NCBI RefSeq assembly: GCF_003351225.1
Contig: NZ_QQSY01000007.1
Location: forward strand, 62,001-126,000
DNA from: Dyella solisilvae
Lineage (GTDB): Bacteria > Pseudomonadota > Gammaproteobacteria > Xanthomonadales > Rhodanobacteraceae
DNA: 64,000 nucleotides
Reading direction: 5' to 3'
The notes beneath the pieces were generated by a model that made no database searches, had not been told where the DNA came from, and worked only from the letters and a program-made list of their open reading frames with translations. Below, piece by piece: positions 31,160-40,515 of this stretch (positions within the stretch are counted from its first letter, which is position 1; the number at the start of each line of letters is the position of its first letter). The position numbers were made by a program, and so were the translations under genes.

Positions 31160-31654
31160 ATGAGCACGCCCATTCCCACCCCGACCCAGACGGCCGGCGC
31201 CGATATCCTCGAGCGCATCCTGGCCGCGCGCGGAAACCTGATTGCACTGGAAGGCGGGGAGGAGGCGAACCTGGGCGAGCTGCTGCGCCCGCTGGTGCGC
31301 CGTAGCGGCCAGGCGGTCTACTTGTGGAACCCGGAGGGTGGCCTCGGCAACCTGCGCGAGGAACATACCGGGCTGCCCAGCTCCCAACGCCTGAGCATCG
31401 CCCTCCGTTACATGCAGCAGAGCAACCATTTTGGCGTTTACCTTCTGCAGCGCGTGCCGCTGCCCCTGAGCATGGGTGACGCCACCGTGCTGCGGCAGTT
31501 GGCCCGGGCCACGCCCGGGCATGTGCGCAAGGTCGTGCTGCTCGATCCGCCGCCGGCGCTGGTGGCCAGTTTCAACGACGTGCTGACGCGCCTGAGCTGC
31601 CAGTCCAAGCCGGCGCAGCGCCCGCGCCTGCGCGATGGCCGTTGGGTGATCTGA
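31160..31654 (+). CDS. Conserved-looking small protein coupled to a GGDEF-EAL gene
   Basis: Not recognised. 164 residues, no signal peptide or membrane segment. Seen: LERILAARGNLIALEGGEEANLGELLRPLVRRSGQAVYLW has the look of an alpha/beta fold, perhaps a P-loop-like or UspA-like strand pattern without a Walker motif; it ends in a basic tail (KPAQRPRLRDGRWVI). The ATG at 31160 has no clear Shine-Dalgarno. The next gene starts 1 nt after its stop (TGATATG), so the pair is translationally coupled, which suggests a role in the same cyclic-di-GMP output or in regulating it. Confidence 0.72.
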   Translation: MSTPIPTPTQTAGADILERILAARGNLIALEGGEEANLGELLRPLVRRSGQAVYLWNPEGGLGNLREEHTGLPSSQRLSIALRYMQQSNHFGVYLLQRVPLPLSMGDATVLRQLARATPGHVRKVVLLDPPPALVASFNDVLTRLSCQSKPAQRPRLRDGRWVI

Positions 31655-31655
31655 T

Positions 31656-34205
31656 ATGGCCAGTCCCGCCGGAATTCTTGTCGTGGCGGCGCAGCGCGAG
31701 CTGCGTCGTGCCCTGTTTGACACCTTCGATCGTGATGGGCACTTCGTGGTGCACTCGGCGCGCGATGCCACGCACGCGGGCATCCTGCTGGAAGGACGTT
31801 CGCCGCTGGCGCTGATCGTGATCGTGTTCGAGGGTGATGGCCGCGAGGCGATGGCGGGCATCGACGTATTGCGCGGCCTGCCGGCCAGCGCGTCGGCGCC
31901 CGTGATCGCGGTGCTGGACGATGGCGCCATCCTCAAGCCGGTCGTGCTGCCGGCGGGCGTGTCGGACTGGTTGTATGCCTCGCAGATTGGTCCCGAACTG
32001 CTGGCGCGCTGGCAGCGCCTGCAACAGGCGACGCGGCAGGCGCAGACCGTGCAGGTGGCGGGTGATGGTGATTATCGTTTCGCCTTCGACGAGGTCGACA
32101 ACGAGTGGCTGATCGTCGATCCCGCGCGCGGGCGCATCGTGGAATTCAGCCCGGCGCTGGTGCGGCACAGCGGGCTGGCCGATCATGAGCTGCGCGGGCG
32201 CCCGTTGCAGGACATCCTGGCGTTCGCCGATGTCAGCGTGGAGCAGGTTGTCGCCGAGGGTGCGCGTCGATGGCATCCCGCGCGGCGCCGCTCGGTGCGC
32301 GGCGTCGACGGCGGCGAGGCAAGCGCCCGCCCGATCCGCCACGCCGGCCGCGATGCCGTGGCCCTGGTGTTCCGCAGCGACCGTGCCGGCGCGCGGGCCG
32401 AGGCGGCGCTGACGCTGCTGGCGCGGATCTTCAACTCGGGCAGCGGCGACGAAGGCATCGGAGAAGCCGCACGCCTGCTCTATGAAGAGATGGGTCTGGA
32501 CTACGTGGCCGTGTGGTCGGCGCGCCAGGACGACGGCGGCGCGCCGGTGCAACTGGTGCAGCACTGGCGTGGCGAGGAGCAGGCGTGGCCGGGCCCGCAT
32601 CTGCAGAGTTCGTTGCGCCTGGTGCTGGGCGGGCAGGCGATGCTGCATCAGTCTGATGCCGCGCGGCTGGCCCAGGTCGATCCGCTGCTGGGGCAGTTGG
32701 GCCTCGCCGGGTTTGCCGGTTGGCCGTTGCAGGATGAGCGCCGCACGGTGCTGGGCGCCTTGCTGGTCGGTTCGCGCCAGCCCTTGCCGGCGCTGGCCAT
32801 CATGCAGCCGGTGCTGCGCTGCGCCGCGTCGCGCTTTGCGCACGCGATGGAGCTGCGGCATACCCGTGCGCAAGGGCGCGCCGAGGGCTTGCTGGATGCC
32901 CTGACCGGCCTGCCCAACCGACTGCTGTTCAATGACCGACTGGATACGGTGATCCGCGAGGCGAATCGCACCGGCGAGTCGTTCGCGTTGCTGTTCGTGG
33001 ACCTGGACCGCTTCAAGACCATCAACGACACGCTCGGCCACGCGGTGGGCGACCAGGTGCTGTTGACCACTACCCAGCGTCTGCGCGGCAGCGTGCGTGG
33101 CTCGGACACGGTCGCGCGCTACGCGGGCGACGAATTCGTGGTGATCCTGCGGCACATCGTCAAGAGCGAGGACGTGCTGCGCATCGCCGAGAAGATCGTG
33201 CAGGTGATGAGCGCGCCGTTGCGCATCGATGACGGCACGGAGCTGCAGGTCACCGCCTCCATCGGTGTGAGCTTCTTTCCCGACGATGCCCCCGATGCCG
33301 AGACCCTGCTCAAGCACGCCGACGAGGCGATGTATGCAGCCAAGAGCCTGGGTCGCAACAACTATCAGATCTTCGAGGGGCGTGCGGAGCAGTCCCAGCA
33401 GCAGAATCTTGCCCTGAAATCGGGCCTGCGCCATGCCGAGCACAAGGGCGAACTGCGCGTGTTTTACCAGCCGCAGGTCGACGCGGTGACCGAGGATATC
33501 GTCGGCATGGAGGCGCTGGTGCGCTGGGAGCACCCGGAGCTGGGCTTCATCGGTCCGGGCTTCTTCATTCCGCTGGCCGAAGAGACCGGTCTGATTGTCT
33601 CCATCGGCGAATGGGTGTTGCGTGCCGCCTGCCGTCATGCACAGGAATGGGAGCGTCGTTTTGGCTTGCGCCTGCGCCTCGGTGTGAACCTCTCGGCGGT
33701 GCAGCTGATGCAGCCGAACCTGCTCGAGGTGGTGGCCTCGGCGCTGGACGAAAGCGGGTTGGAAGCAGGCCTGCTTGAGATGGAGGTGACCGAGAGCATC
33801 AGCATCAAGGCCGCCCCCAACTTGGTGGAGAACCTGCAGGGCCTGCATCGCCTGGGCTGCCGCATCGCGATCGATGACTTTGGCACCGGCGCCGCCTCGC
33901 TGGACTACCTGCGCAAGCTGCCCGCCGACCGCATCAAGATCGACCAGAGCTTCGTGCGCAACATCGGGGTGGACCCGGACGACGAGGCCATCGTGCGCGC
34001 CACCATCGAGATGGCCCATCGCCTCAAGCGGGGGGTGGTGGCCGAGGGGGTGGAAACCGAGCAGCACCTCGAGTTCCTCCGGGCCAACCACTGCGACGAG
34101 CTGCAGGGTTTCCTGTTTTGCCGCCCCTTGCCGCAACCCGTCTTCGAGAAAATGCTGCAGGAGCGCCAGAGCCTGCTGGACGGGGTCAGCGGCACCGCGG
34201 CCTGA
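31656..34205 (+). CDS. Multidomain GGDEF-EAL cyclic-di-GMP protein
   Basis: 849 residues, cytoplasmic. Seen in order: receiver-like domain without the phospho-acceptor acid cluster (1-120), PAS-like segment (about 145-245), GAF-like segment (about 255-405), diguanylate cyclase domain (about 420-575) and phosphodiesterase domain (about 590-840). The cyclase signature is AGDEF at 490-494, a variant of GGDEF known in active enzymes, and an RxxD inhibitory site (RGSD) lies five residues before it. The EAL domain looks intact: EALVRW (619-624), NLSAVQ, EVTES, DDFGTG, KIDQSF and EGVE. So both synthesis and breakdown of c-di-GMP are possible; phosphodiesterase activity is the safer prediction. Coupled to the unknown gene upstream. 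Confidence 0.92.
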   Translation: MASPAGILVVAAQRELRRALFDTFDRDGHFVVHSARDATHAGILLEGRSPLALIVIVFEGDGREAMAGIDVLRGLPASASAPVIAVLDDGAILKPVVLPAGVSDWLYASQIGPELLARWQRLQQATRQAQTVQVAGDGDYRFAFDEVDNEWLIVDPARGRIVEFSPALVRHSGLADHELRGRPLQDILAFADVSVEQVVAEGARRWHPARRRSVRGVDGGEASARPIRHAGRDAVALVFRSDRAGARAEAALTLLARIFNSGSGDEGIGEAARLLYEEMGLDYVAVWSARQDDGGAPVQLVQHWRGEEQAWPGPHLQSSLRLVLGGQAMLHQSDAARLAQVDPLLGQLGLAGFAGWPLQDERRTVLGALLVGSRQPLPALAIMQPVLRCAASRFAHAMELRHTRAQGRAEGLLDALTGLPNRLLFNDRLDTVIREANRTGESFALLFVDLDRFKTINDTLGHAVGDQVLLTTTQRLRGSVRGSDTVARYAGDEFVVILRHIVKSEDVLRIAEKIVQVMSAPLRIDDGTELQVTASIGVSFFPDDAPDAETLLKHADEAMYAAKSLGRNNYQIFEGRAEQSQQQNLALKSGLRHAEHKGELRVFYQPQVDAVTEDIVGMEALVRWEHPELGFIGPGFFIPLAEETGLIVSIGEWVLRAACRHAQEWERRFGLRLRLGVNLSAVQLMQPNLLEVVASALDESGLEAGLLEMEVTESISIKAAPNLVENLQGLHRLGCRIAIDDFGTGAASLDYLRKLPADRIKIDQSFVRNIGVDPDDEAIVRATIEMAHRLKRGVVAEGVETEQHLEFLRANHCDELQGFLFCRPLPQPVFEKMLQERQSLLDGVSGTAA

Positions 34206-34400
34206 CTTGCGCGGCCCCGCGCGGTCCCCATATTGACCGGTGCCGGGCCTAGAGTGCGCCCGGCAGGCGGCCTTGCGAGGGTGGATGTCGTCGTTTCCCC
34301 AGCCTCGTCGGTACGCCCGTTGCGTACCCGTGCGTTTCACCTATGGGCGCCACTGGCGGCGCCAGCTCCCCCCGGGGTTGGTAATCGTCTCCGGGCGTGC

Positions 34401-34428
34401 TGAACTAGGATGGGTTGAGCTTGTCTGA
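34401..34428 (+). promoter_or_regulatory. Candidate sigma-E autoregulatory promoter of rpoE
   Basis: TGAACTA (34401-34407), 16 nt, TCTGA (34424-34428), close to the sigma-E consensus GGAACTT-N16-TCTGA. It lies 68 nt before the rpoE ATG. Autoregulation of rpoE is well known in E. coli and Xanthomonas. The same upstream region (34206-34400) has a hairpin GCCGGGC...GCCCGGC (34242-34264) without a T-run. Confidence 0.5.
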
Positions 34429-34496
34429 GCAGACCGCTCTCATTCTTGATGGCACGCCGGGGGCGAGTGGAAGCATCGACGAAGGAGATGGCCCGG

Positions 34497-35093
34497 ATGG
34501 GCGAAAACGAACTGGACAGCGCGCTGGTCGAGCGCGTCCAACAAGGGGACCGGCGGGCGTTTGACCTGCTCGTGCGCAAGTACCAGCACAAGGTCATCGG
34601 GCTGGTGTCGCGCTATGTGAAGAACCACGCCGAGTGCGAGGACATCGCCCAGGAGGCATTCGTGCGCGCCTGGCGCGCTATCGGCTCGTTCCGTGGGGAA
34701 AGTGCTTTCTATACCTGGCTGTACAAGATTGCCGTCAACACGGCCAAGAACCATCTGGTCGCCATGGGGCGTCGTCCGCCAGCCGACGACATCGCCATCG
34801 AAGATGCCGCTTTCGTGCCCGGGGCGGACCGCATGCAGGAGAGCGCCACACCCGAGCGTGAATTGATGCGGCAGGAAATTGAACAAACCGTATTTTCCAC
34901 TGTCCAATCGCTGCCCGAGGAATTGCGGACTGCGATTACCCTGCGTGAAGTGGATGGTTTGAGCTATGAGGAAATCGCCGAAGCTATGGGTTGCCCGATC
35001 GGTACGGTCCGTTCACGTATCTTTCGCGCGCGCGAAGCCATCGATGAGAAACTGCGGCCATTGTTGTCCGACCGCGAGGACAAATCCCCATGA
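34497..35093 (+). CDS. rpoE: RNA polymerase sigma factor RpoE (envelope stress, ECF)
   Basis: Directs transcription of envelope-stress genes. 198 residues. Seen: region 2 (RAFDLLVRKYQHKVIGLV ... ECEDIAQEAFVRAWRA ... FYTWLYKIAVNTAKN) and region 4 (SLPEELRTAITLREVDGL SYEEIAEAMGCPIGTVRSRI). The ATG at 34497 has GAAGGAG at 9 nt; ATG 34488 directly abuts that site and is unlikely. The stop overlaps the anti-sigma start by 4 nt. The gene order rpoE-rseA-mucD is as in Xanthomonas; E. coli-type rseB and rseC are missing. Confidence 0.95.
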   Translation: MGENELDSALVERVQQGDRRAFDLLVRKYQHKVIGLVSRYVKNHAECEDIAQEAFVRAWRAIGSFRGESAFYTWLYKIAVNTAKNHLVAMGRRPPADDIAIEDAAFVPGADRMQESATPERELMRQEIEQTVFSTVQSLPEELRTAITLREVDGLSYEEIAEAMGCPIGTVRSRIFRAREAIDEKLRPLLSDREDKSP

Positions 35094-35746
35094 CTGATAA
35101 CCAACGCGAAAACCTGTCTGCCGGCATGGATGGCGCCCTGTCGAAGGAGGAGCTGCGTTTCCTGCTGCGCCGCCTCGATCACGACGAATCCCTGCAGCAG
35201 GCGTGGTCGCGCTATCACGTCGCGCGCGATGGTCTGCGCCGACAATTGCCGCCGCTGGCGTCCGGCGGGTTTGCCGATCGCGTCATGCGGGCGATCGAGC
35301 AGGACGTTGTGGTGGTGCAGGGCAAGCGGCGGCATTGGTTGCACTGGTCAGCGGGTGGCGCGATCGCCGCAAGCGTGGCCGTGGCCGCATTGATGATTGC
35401 CCAGCCGGCCGGTTCGGGCGCGGACCGCGCTGCTCCCCTGACCGCCGCGGTCTCGTCGGAGCCGGCGAGTGTCGAGCACGGCAACCTGATGGCCCGGGCG
35501 GAAACGCCGGCCGTGGCGCCGCCCTGGGTCAATGCCTATGCCGACTCGCCCTACAAGCTGACCCAGCAGGCCTCGGCGACGTTCGAGGGCGAAGGTCACA
35601 ACACCTTGTTGTATTCGCGCAACAGCCTGTCGCCTTACCGGGTGGCGCGCTATCCCGCCGTCAGCAACGGCGATGGCAGCTACCTGCTGCTGATCCACCC
35701 TGATCAGCAGCAGCCGGCGCTGCAGGCTCCTGAAAACGCCCAGTGA
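35090..35746 (+). CDS. rseA: RseA/MucA-type anti-sigma-E factor
   Basis: Single-pass inner-membrane protein that holds RpoE inactive until cut by site-1 and site-2 proteases. 218 residues. Seen: N-terminal sigma-binding domain (LSAGMDGALSKEELRFLLRRL; WSRYHVARDGLR), one membrane segment at about residues 87-105 (SAGGAIAASVAVAALMIAQ), and a periplasmic tail with a conserved-looking YSRNSLSPYRVARYP region. The ATGA overlap with rpoE fixes the start and implies coupled synthesis. No RseB gene follows, so sensing may rely on the tail alone. Confidence 0.88.
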   Translation: MTDNQRENLSAGMDGALSKEELRFLLRRLDHDESLQQAWSRYHVARDGLRRQLPPLASGGFADRVMRAIEQDVVVVQGKRRHWLHWSAGGAIAASVAVAALMIAQPAGSGADRAAPLTAAVSSEPASVEHGNLMARAETPAVAPPWVNAYADSPYKLTQQASATFEGEGHNTLLYSRNSLSPYRVARYPAVSNGDGSYLLLIHPDQQQPALQAPENAQ

Positions 35747-35865
35747 TTTTCGGCCGTGAGTTGCAAGTCGCGGCCAGTTCCCAACCCCTACCCAAACCGT
35801 TCGTCCCAGCCAGCCCGTGCATCGGGCTGGTGCGTGGGCGCGCGCGCAACACCACGGAGACATAG

Positions 35866-37350
35866 ATGAATCGATACACCCTGCGCACGCTCACGTGCGG
35901 CATCCTGATCAGCCTTGCCATGGCCGGCGGCGTGCAGGCCCAGAGCGCCGCGCCCGCCGCGTCAAGTCTGCCCGACTTCACCGGTATCGTGCAGAAGAAT
36001 GCGCCGGCGGTCGTGCACGTGGAGGCGAAGTACACCGGCAAGAAGAGCAGCAAGGGGCGCTCCGCGGCGCGCGGCATGCCCAGCGCGCCCGATGACGATG
36101 ACCCGCAGATGGAGATGTTCCGGCGCTTCTTCGGCATGCCGACGGAACCCTCGCCGGAGGAACAGCAGCACACCGCGCTGGGCTCGGGCTTCATCATTTC
36201 CGGTGATGGCTACATCCTCACCAACAACCACGTGGTCGAGGGCGCCGATACGGTGACCGTGCGGCTGCAGGACCACCGCACCCTCAACGCCAAGGTGGTG
36301 GGCAGCGATCCGCAGTACGACATCGCACTGCTCAAGGTGGACGCCAAGGGCAACCTGCCGGCCGTGAGCATCGGTGATTCCCGCGCGCTCAAGGCCGGCC
36401 AGTGGGTGCTGGCGATCGGTTCGCCGTTCGGTTTCGACTACACGGTGACGCAGGGCATCGTTAGCGCCGTGGGCCGCAACCTGGGCAGCCAGGATCAGCC
36501 GTATACCTCCTTCATCCAGACCGACGTGCCGATCAACCGCGGCAATTCGGGTGGCCCACTGTTCGACCTGCAGGGGCGTGTGGTTGGCGTCAATTCGCAG
36601 ATCTACTCCAACACCGGCGGCTACCAGGGCGTCGCGTTCTCCATTCCGATCGACGTGGCCATGAACGTGGTCAAGCAGATCAAGGAGAAGGGTTATGTCT
36701 CGCGTGGCCAGCTCGGCGTGATGGTGCAGCCGGTCAGCGACGACATCGCCAAGGCATTCAAGCTCGACAGCGGCTCCGGCGCAGTGGTCACCCAGGTGTC
36801 CAAGGGCAGCGCGGCTGAAAAGGCCGGCCTGCATGCCGGTGATGTGATCCTGTCTTACAACGGCCAACCCATCAATTCCAGCGCGGACCTGCCGCCGCTG
36901 GTGGGACAGACCCCGCCGGGCAGCAAGGCCACCGTGCAGATCCTGCGCGACGGTAAGAAGCAAGATGTAGCAGTCACCGTGGGCGAGATGCCTCGGGACA
37001 AGAACGCGGTGCTGGCGTCGGGTGACGCGGACCAGCCGGCGGCCCACGCCGGATCGACGGCCTTGGGTCTGTCGGTGCAGGACCTGGATAGCGACGCCCG
37101 TCAGCAGCTCGGTCTGAGGGCCGGCGAGGGCGTGGGCATCAGTAATGTCTCCGGTCCGGTGGCGGCGCGCGCCGGCCTGCAGCCCGGCGACGTGATCCTG
37201 ATGGTCAACCAGAAGAAGGTGGGCAGCGCCGCTGCCTTCCGTGATGCGACCAAGGACACCAAGCCCGGCGACACCGTGCTGTTGCTGGTCCGCCACGGCG
37301 ATCAGAGCGGCTTTGTCGGCCTTACCGTTCCGGGAAGCGGCGACGAGTGA
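35866..37350 (+). CDS. mucD: Periplasmic serine protease DegP/MucD (HtrA family)
   Basis: Degrades or refolds misfolded envelope proteins. 494 residues. Seen: Sec signal peptide (residues 1-26, ending GGVQAQ), trypsin-like domain with triad His in ILTNNHVVEGAD, Asp in QYDIALLKVD and Ser in RGNSGGPLF, then two PDZ domains (about 285-375 and 395-490). A charged Q-linker-like loop DDDDPQMEMFRRFFG matches the LA loop region. It ends the rpoE-rseA operon, 119 nt downstream, and probably feeds back on sigma-E signalling. A terminator follows. Confidence 0.95.
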   Translation: MNRYTLRTLTCGILISLAMAGGVQAQSAAPAASSLPDFTGIVQKNAPAVVHVEAKYTGKKSSKGRSAARGMPSAPDDDDPQMEMFRRFFGMPTEPSPEEQQHTALGSGFIISGDGYILTNNHVVEGADTVTVRLQDHRTLNAKVVGSDPQYDIALLKVDAKGNLPAVSIGDSRALKAGQWVLAIGSPFGFDYTVTQGIVSAVGRNLGSQDQPYTSFIQTDVPINRGNSGGPLFDLQGRVVGVNSQIYSNTGGYQGVAFSIPIDVAMNVVKQIKEKGYVSRGQLGVMVQPVSDDIAKAFKLDSGSGAVVTQVSKGSAAEKAGLHAGDVILSYNGQPINSSADLPPLVGQTPPGSKATVQILRDGKKQDVAVTVGEMPRDKNAVLASGDADQPAAHAGSTALGLSVQDLDSDARQQLGLRAGEGVGISNVSGPVAARAGLQPGDVILMVNQKKVGSAAAFRDATKDTKPGDTVLLLVRHGDQSGFVGLTVPGSGDE

Positions 37351-37355
37351 CCGAT

Positions 37356-37392
37356 CCGGGCCGCCGCGTGGCAGCGCGGCGGCCCGGGCTTT
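37356..37392 (+). terminator. Terminator after mucD
   Basis: CCGGGCCGCCGCG, 6-nt loop, CGCGGCGGCCCGG, then GCTTTCCC: a 13-bp GC stem with a short T-tract, 5 nt after the stop. Confidence 0.7.
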
Positions 37393-37538
37393 CCCGTTAA
37401 TGTCCTGACCGGGACGGTGGGCGCTTGGGCCACCATCGTCCCGGCCTGGACGGGGCGTTCGGTTGCCCGCGACGAACTTCACCACTTGTTCACCCAGATG
37501 GCCGCTGCCGCTGCGGCGCCCGTCGGGGGATGGTTCCA

Positions 37539-37547
37539 TGCGATAAT
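37539..37547 (+). promoter_or_regulatory. Extended -10 promoter before lepA
   Basis: TGCGATAAT (37539-37547), an extended -10; no good -35. Predicted leader about 70 nt. It would start the lepA-lepB-DUF4845-rnc-era-recO set. Confidence 0.4.
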
Positions 37548-37623
37548 GCCGGGTTCGTGTCACCATCCCGGTGATACGCTGCCCGCGCGCTGCGCCGGGC
37601 AGTGAACGCAGCCAGCGTGTTCC

Positions 37624-39414
37624 ATGGAACTGATTCGAAACTTCTCCATCATCGCCCACATCGATCACGGTAAGTCGACCCTGGCCGACCGCATCATCCA
37701 GATCTGCGGCGGCCTGACCGAGCGCGAGATGGAGGCGCAGGTGCTCGACAATAATCCGATCGAGCGCGAGCGCGGCATCACCATCAAGGCGCAGTCCGTG
37801 TCGCTGCCGTACACGGCACGCGACGGCAAGACCTACCAGCTCAACTTCATCGATACCCCGGGCCACGTCGACTTCTCTTACGAAGTCAGCCGCTCGCTGG
37901 CGGCGTGCGAAGGCGCGCTGCTGGTGGTGGACGCCGCCCAGGGCGTGGAGGCGCAGTCCGTCGCCAACTGCTACACGGCCGTTGAAATGGGCCTGGAAGT
38001 GGTGCCGGTGCTCAACAAGATTGACCTGCCCACCGCCGACCCCGAGAAGGTGAAGGGCGAGATCGAGGCGGTGATCGGCATCGACGCCGACGACGCCGTG
38101 GCGGTCAGCGCAAAGACCGGCCAGAACGTGGTCGAGGTGCTCGAAGCCATCGTGGCGCGCATTCCGCCGCCGAAGGTGGGTGACACTGACCGTCTGCAGG
38201 CGCTGATCATCGATTCCTGGTTCGACAACTACCTGGGCGTGGTGTCGCTGGTGCGCGTCGTGCAGGGCGAGATCAAGCCCGGCGACAAGCTGCTGGTGAT
38301 GTCCACCGGCCGCGCTCATGAAGTAAGCGAAGTGGGCGTGTTCACGCCCAAGCGCAAGAAGCTCGACAAGCTCGCGCCGGGCGAAGTGGGCTGGATCACC
38401 GCGTCGATCAAGGACGTGCACGGCGCCCCCGTGGGCGACACGCTGACCCTGGCGGGCAAGCCGGCCGAAAAGCCGCTCTCTGGTTTCCAGACCATGCAGC
38501 CGCGCGTGTTCGCAGGACTGTTCCCGGTATCGGCCGATGATTACCCGGCGCTGCGCGAGGCGCTCGACAAGCTGCGCCTCAACGACGCCGCGCTGTTCTT
38601 CGAGCCGGAGAGTTCCGAGGCGATGGGCTTCGGCTTCCGCTGCGGCTTCCTCGGCATGCTGCACATGGAGATCGTGCAGGAGCGCCTGGAGCGCGAATAC
38701 GACCTCGACCTGATCACCACGGCCCCGACGGTGGTCTACGAGGTGCTCAAGAGCGACGGTACGATCCTGATGCTGGACAACCCGGCCAAGCTGCCGGCGG
38801 CGAACCTGATCTCGGAAATTCGCGAGCCGATCATCGTCGCCAACATCCTCACGCCGCCTGACTACATCGGCAACATCATCACGCTGTGCGAGGAGAAGCG
38901 CGGCGTGCAGCGCTCGATACAGTACCTGGCCAGCCAGGTGCAGATCACCTATGAGATGCCGCTGGCCGAGGTGGTGCTGGACTTCTTCGACCGCCTGAAG
39001 TCGGTCTCGCGCGGCTACGCCTCGATGGACTACCACTTCGAGCGCTTCGAAGCGGGTCCGTTCGTGCGCGTGGATGTACTGATCAATGGCGACCGCGTGG
39101 ACGCGCTGAGCCTGATCGTGCACCGTATCCACGCCGAACGCCGCGGCCGCGACCTGGTCGAGCGCATGAAGGACCTGATCCCGCGCCAGCAGTTCGATGT
39201 GGCGATCCAGGCCGCCATCGGCGCGCAGATCGTGGCGCGCTGCACCGTGAAAGCCTTGCGCAAGAACGTTCTGGCCAAGTGCTACGGCGGCGACGTCAGC
39301 CGCAAGAAGAAGCTGCTGGAGAAGCAGAAGGAAGGCAAGAAGCGCATGAAGCAGGTCGGCCGCGTGGAAATCCCACAGGAAGCCTTCCTTGCCGTATTGA
39401 AGGTGGACAAATAA
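37624..39414 (+). CDS. lepA: Elongation factor 4 (LepA)
   Basis: Ribosome-associated GTPase that affects translation initiation and back-translocation. 596 residues, the family length. Seen: G1 IDHGKSTL, switch [33 protein letters not shown], then EF-G-like domains and the LepA-specific C-terminus (LARCYGGD-type segment, here [19 protein letters not shown]). It starts a conserved run with lepB, 50 nt downstream, as in E. coli. Confidence 0.97.
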   Translation: MELIRNFSIIAHIDHGKSTLADRIIQICGGLTEREMEAQVLDNNPIERERGITIKAQSVSLPYTARDGKTYQLNFIDTPGHVDFSYEVSRSLAACEGALLVVDAAQGVEAQSVANCYTAVEMGLEVVPVLNKIDLPTADPEKVKGEIEAVIGIDADDAVAVSAKTGQNVVEVLEAIVARIPPPKVGDTDRLQALIIDSWFDNYLGVVSLVRVVQGEIKPGDKLLVMSTGRAHEVSEVGVFTPKRKKLDKLAPGEVGWITASIKDVHGAPVGDTLTLAGKPAEKPLSGFQTMQPRVFAGLFPVSADDYPALREALDKLRLNDAALFFEPESSEAMGFGFRCGFLGMLHMEIVQERLEREYDLDLITTAPTVVYEVLKSDGTILMLDNPAKLPAANLISEIREPIIVANILTPPDYIGNIITLCEEKRGVQRSIQYLASQVQITYEMPLAEVVLDFFDRLKSVSRGYASMDYHFERFEAGPFVRVDVLINGDRVDALSLIVHRIHAERRGRDLVERMKDLIPRQQFDVAIQAAIGAQIVARCTVKALRKNVLAKCYGGDVSRKKKLLEKQKEGKKRMKQVGRVEIPQEAFLAVLKVDK

Positions 39415-39464
39415 CAAACCTGCGGATTCGGCGTCCCCCGCGCCGGACAACCTTGGAGTAGGGC

Positions 39465-40367
39465 ATGGATTTCGACTTTTCGGCGATTCTGCTTGGCCTC
39501 ACCGTGCTGTTCGGCGTGGTGTGGGGTCTTGACCGCCTGTTCTTCTACAAACAGCGCAAGGCCAAGGCGGATGCAGCAGGCGCCGAGCTGCGCGAACCGG
39601 TGCTGGTGGACTGGTCCCGCTCGCTGTTCCCGGTGGTGCTTGTGGTTCTGCTGCTGCGCTCGTTCGTGGCCGAGCCGTTCCGCATTCCGTCCGGCTCGAT
39701 GATGCCGACGCTCGATGTGGGCGACTTCATCCTGGTGAACAAGTTCGCCTACGGCCTGCGCATGCCGGCGTTCAACAACAAGTTCCTGAGCCTCGGCGAG
39801 CCCAGGCGCGGCGACGTGGTGGTGTTCCGCTTCCCCGGCTACCTCTGCGAGGACGGCGGCCGCCTGGTGCGCAGCGGCGACCAGAGCTGCGTGGACCCGC
39901 ACGCCCCCGTACCGAGCCAGAACTGGATCAAGCGCGTCGTCGGCATGCCGGGTGACCGGGTGGAGATGCGCGGCGACCAGCTGATCATCAACGGCGAGCC
40001 GGTCGCGGCTGACCTGGTCGGTCCCTACGAGGGTGATCCCAAGCGCGCCGAATCGCGCCTGATGCTCGAGATGGGCGCCACTGTGTGGAACGAGCACCTA
40101 CCCAACGGGCAGGGTGGAGTGGTCAATCATCTGACCGCCCGCATGCCGAACTACGCCATCCCCCCGCCGCTGCCCAATGCCCGCGTCCCGCTGGTGGTGC
40201 CGCAGGGCTGCTATCTGGCCATGGGTGATAACCGCTACAACAGCACCGACAGTCGCTGGTGGGGATGCCTGCCGGAGCAAAACCTGGCCGGTAAGGCCTT
40301 CCTGATCTGGTTGAGCTGGACTGGCTCGGGCGTGGCGTTCAACCGCATGGGCACGGTCATTCATTGA
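39465..40367 (+). CDS. lepB: Signal peptidase I
   Basis: Removes signal peptides from exported proteins at the periplasmic face of the inner membrane. 300 residues. Seen: two N-terminal membrane segments (about 6-24 and 54-68), catalytic S78 in IPSGSMMPTL, general base K156 in NWIKRVVGMPGD, and the later box MGDNRYNSTDSRWWG. A cysteine pair (C128, C142) lies in the insertion between boxes, as in other gammaproteobacterial enzymes. Between lepA and the DUF4845-rnc-era set. Confidence 0.95.
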   Translation: MDFDFSAILLGLTVLFGVVWGLDRLFFYKQRKAKADAAGAELREPVLVDWSRSLFPVVLVVLLLRSFVAEPFRIPSGSMMPTLDVGDFILVNKFAYGLRMPAFNNKFLSLGEPRRGDVVVFRFPGYLCEDGGRLVRSGDQSCVDPHAPVPSQNWIKRVVGMPGDRVEMRGDQLIINGEPVAADLVGPYEGDPKRAESRLMLEMGATVWNEHLPNGQGGVVNHLTARMPNYAIPPPLPNARVPLVVPQGCYLAMGDNRYNSTDSRWWGCLPEQNLAGKAFLIWLSWTGSGVAFNRMGTVIH

Positions 40368-40515
40368 TAAAAGCGTGACGCGGGTTGACCGGGTGACAGT
40401 GACGCTCGGGTCGCTTGCGGCGACAATGCGGGCATACTGTTCGTGACGCCGGCATGCCGGCGGTCGAGCAGTTGGACAACCGGTTGACGCCGCACGGCGG
40501 CATAGCGAGGGGACT

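Noticed and set aside
31572-34340. Leftward open frame of 922 codons opposite the GGDEF-EAL gene
   Set aside because: Antisense shadow; product rich in His/Gln/Arg without motifs.
35962-39450. Very long leftward open frame of 1162 codons
   Set aside because: Mirror of the codon pattern of mucD and lepA on the other strand in GC-rich DNA; low-complexity His/Arg/Ala product with no domain.
40425-40470. Promoter for the DUF4845-rnc-era genes (TTGCGG ... TACTGT)
   Set aside because: Spacing is about 14 nt and the elements are weak; readthrough from lepB is as likely.
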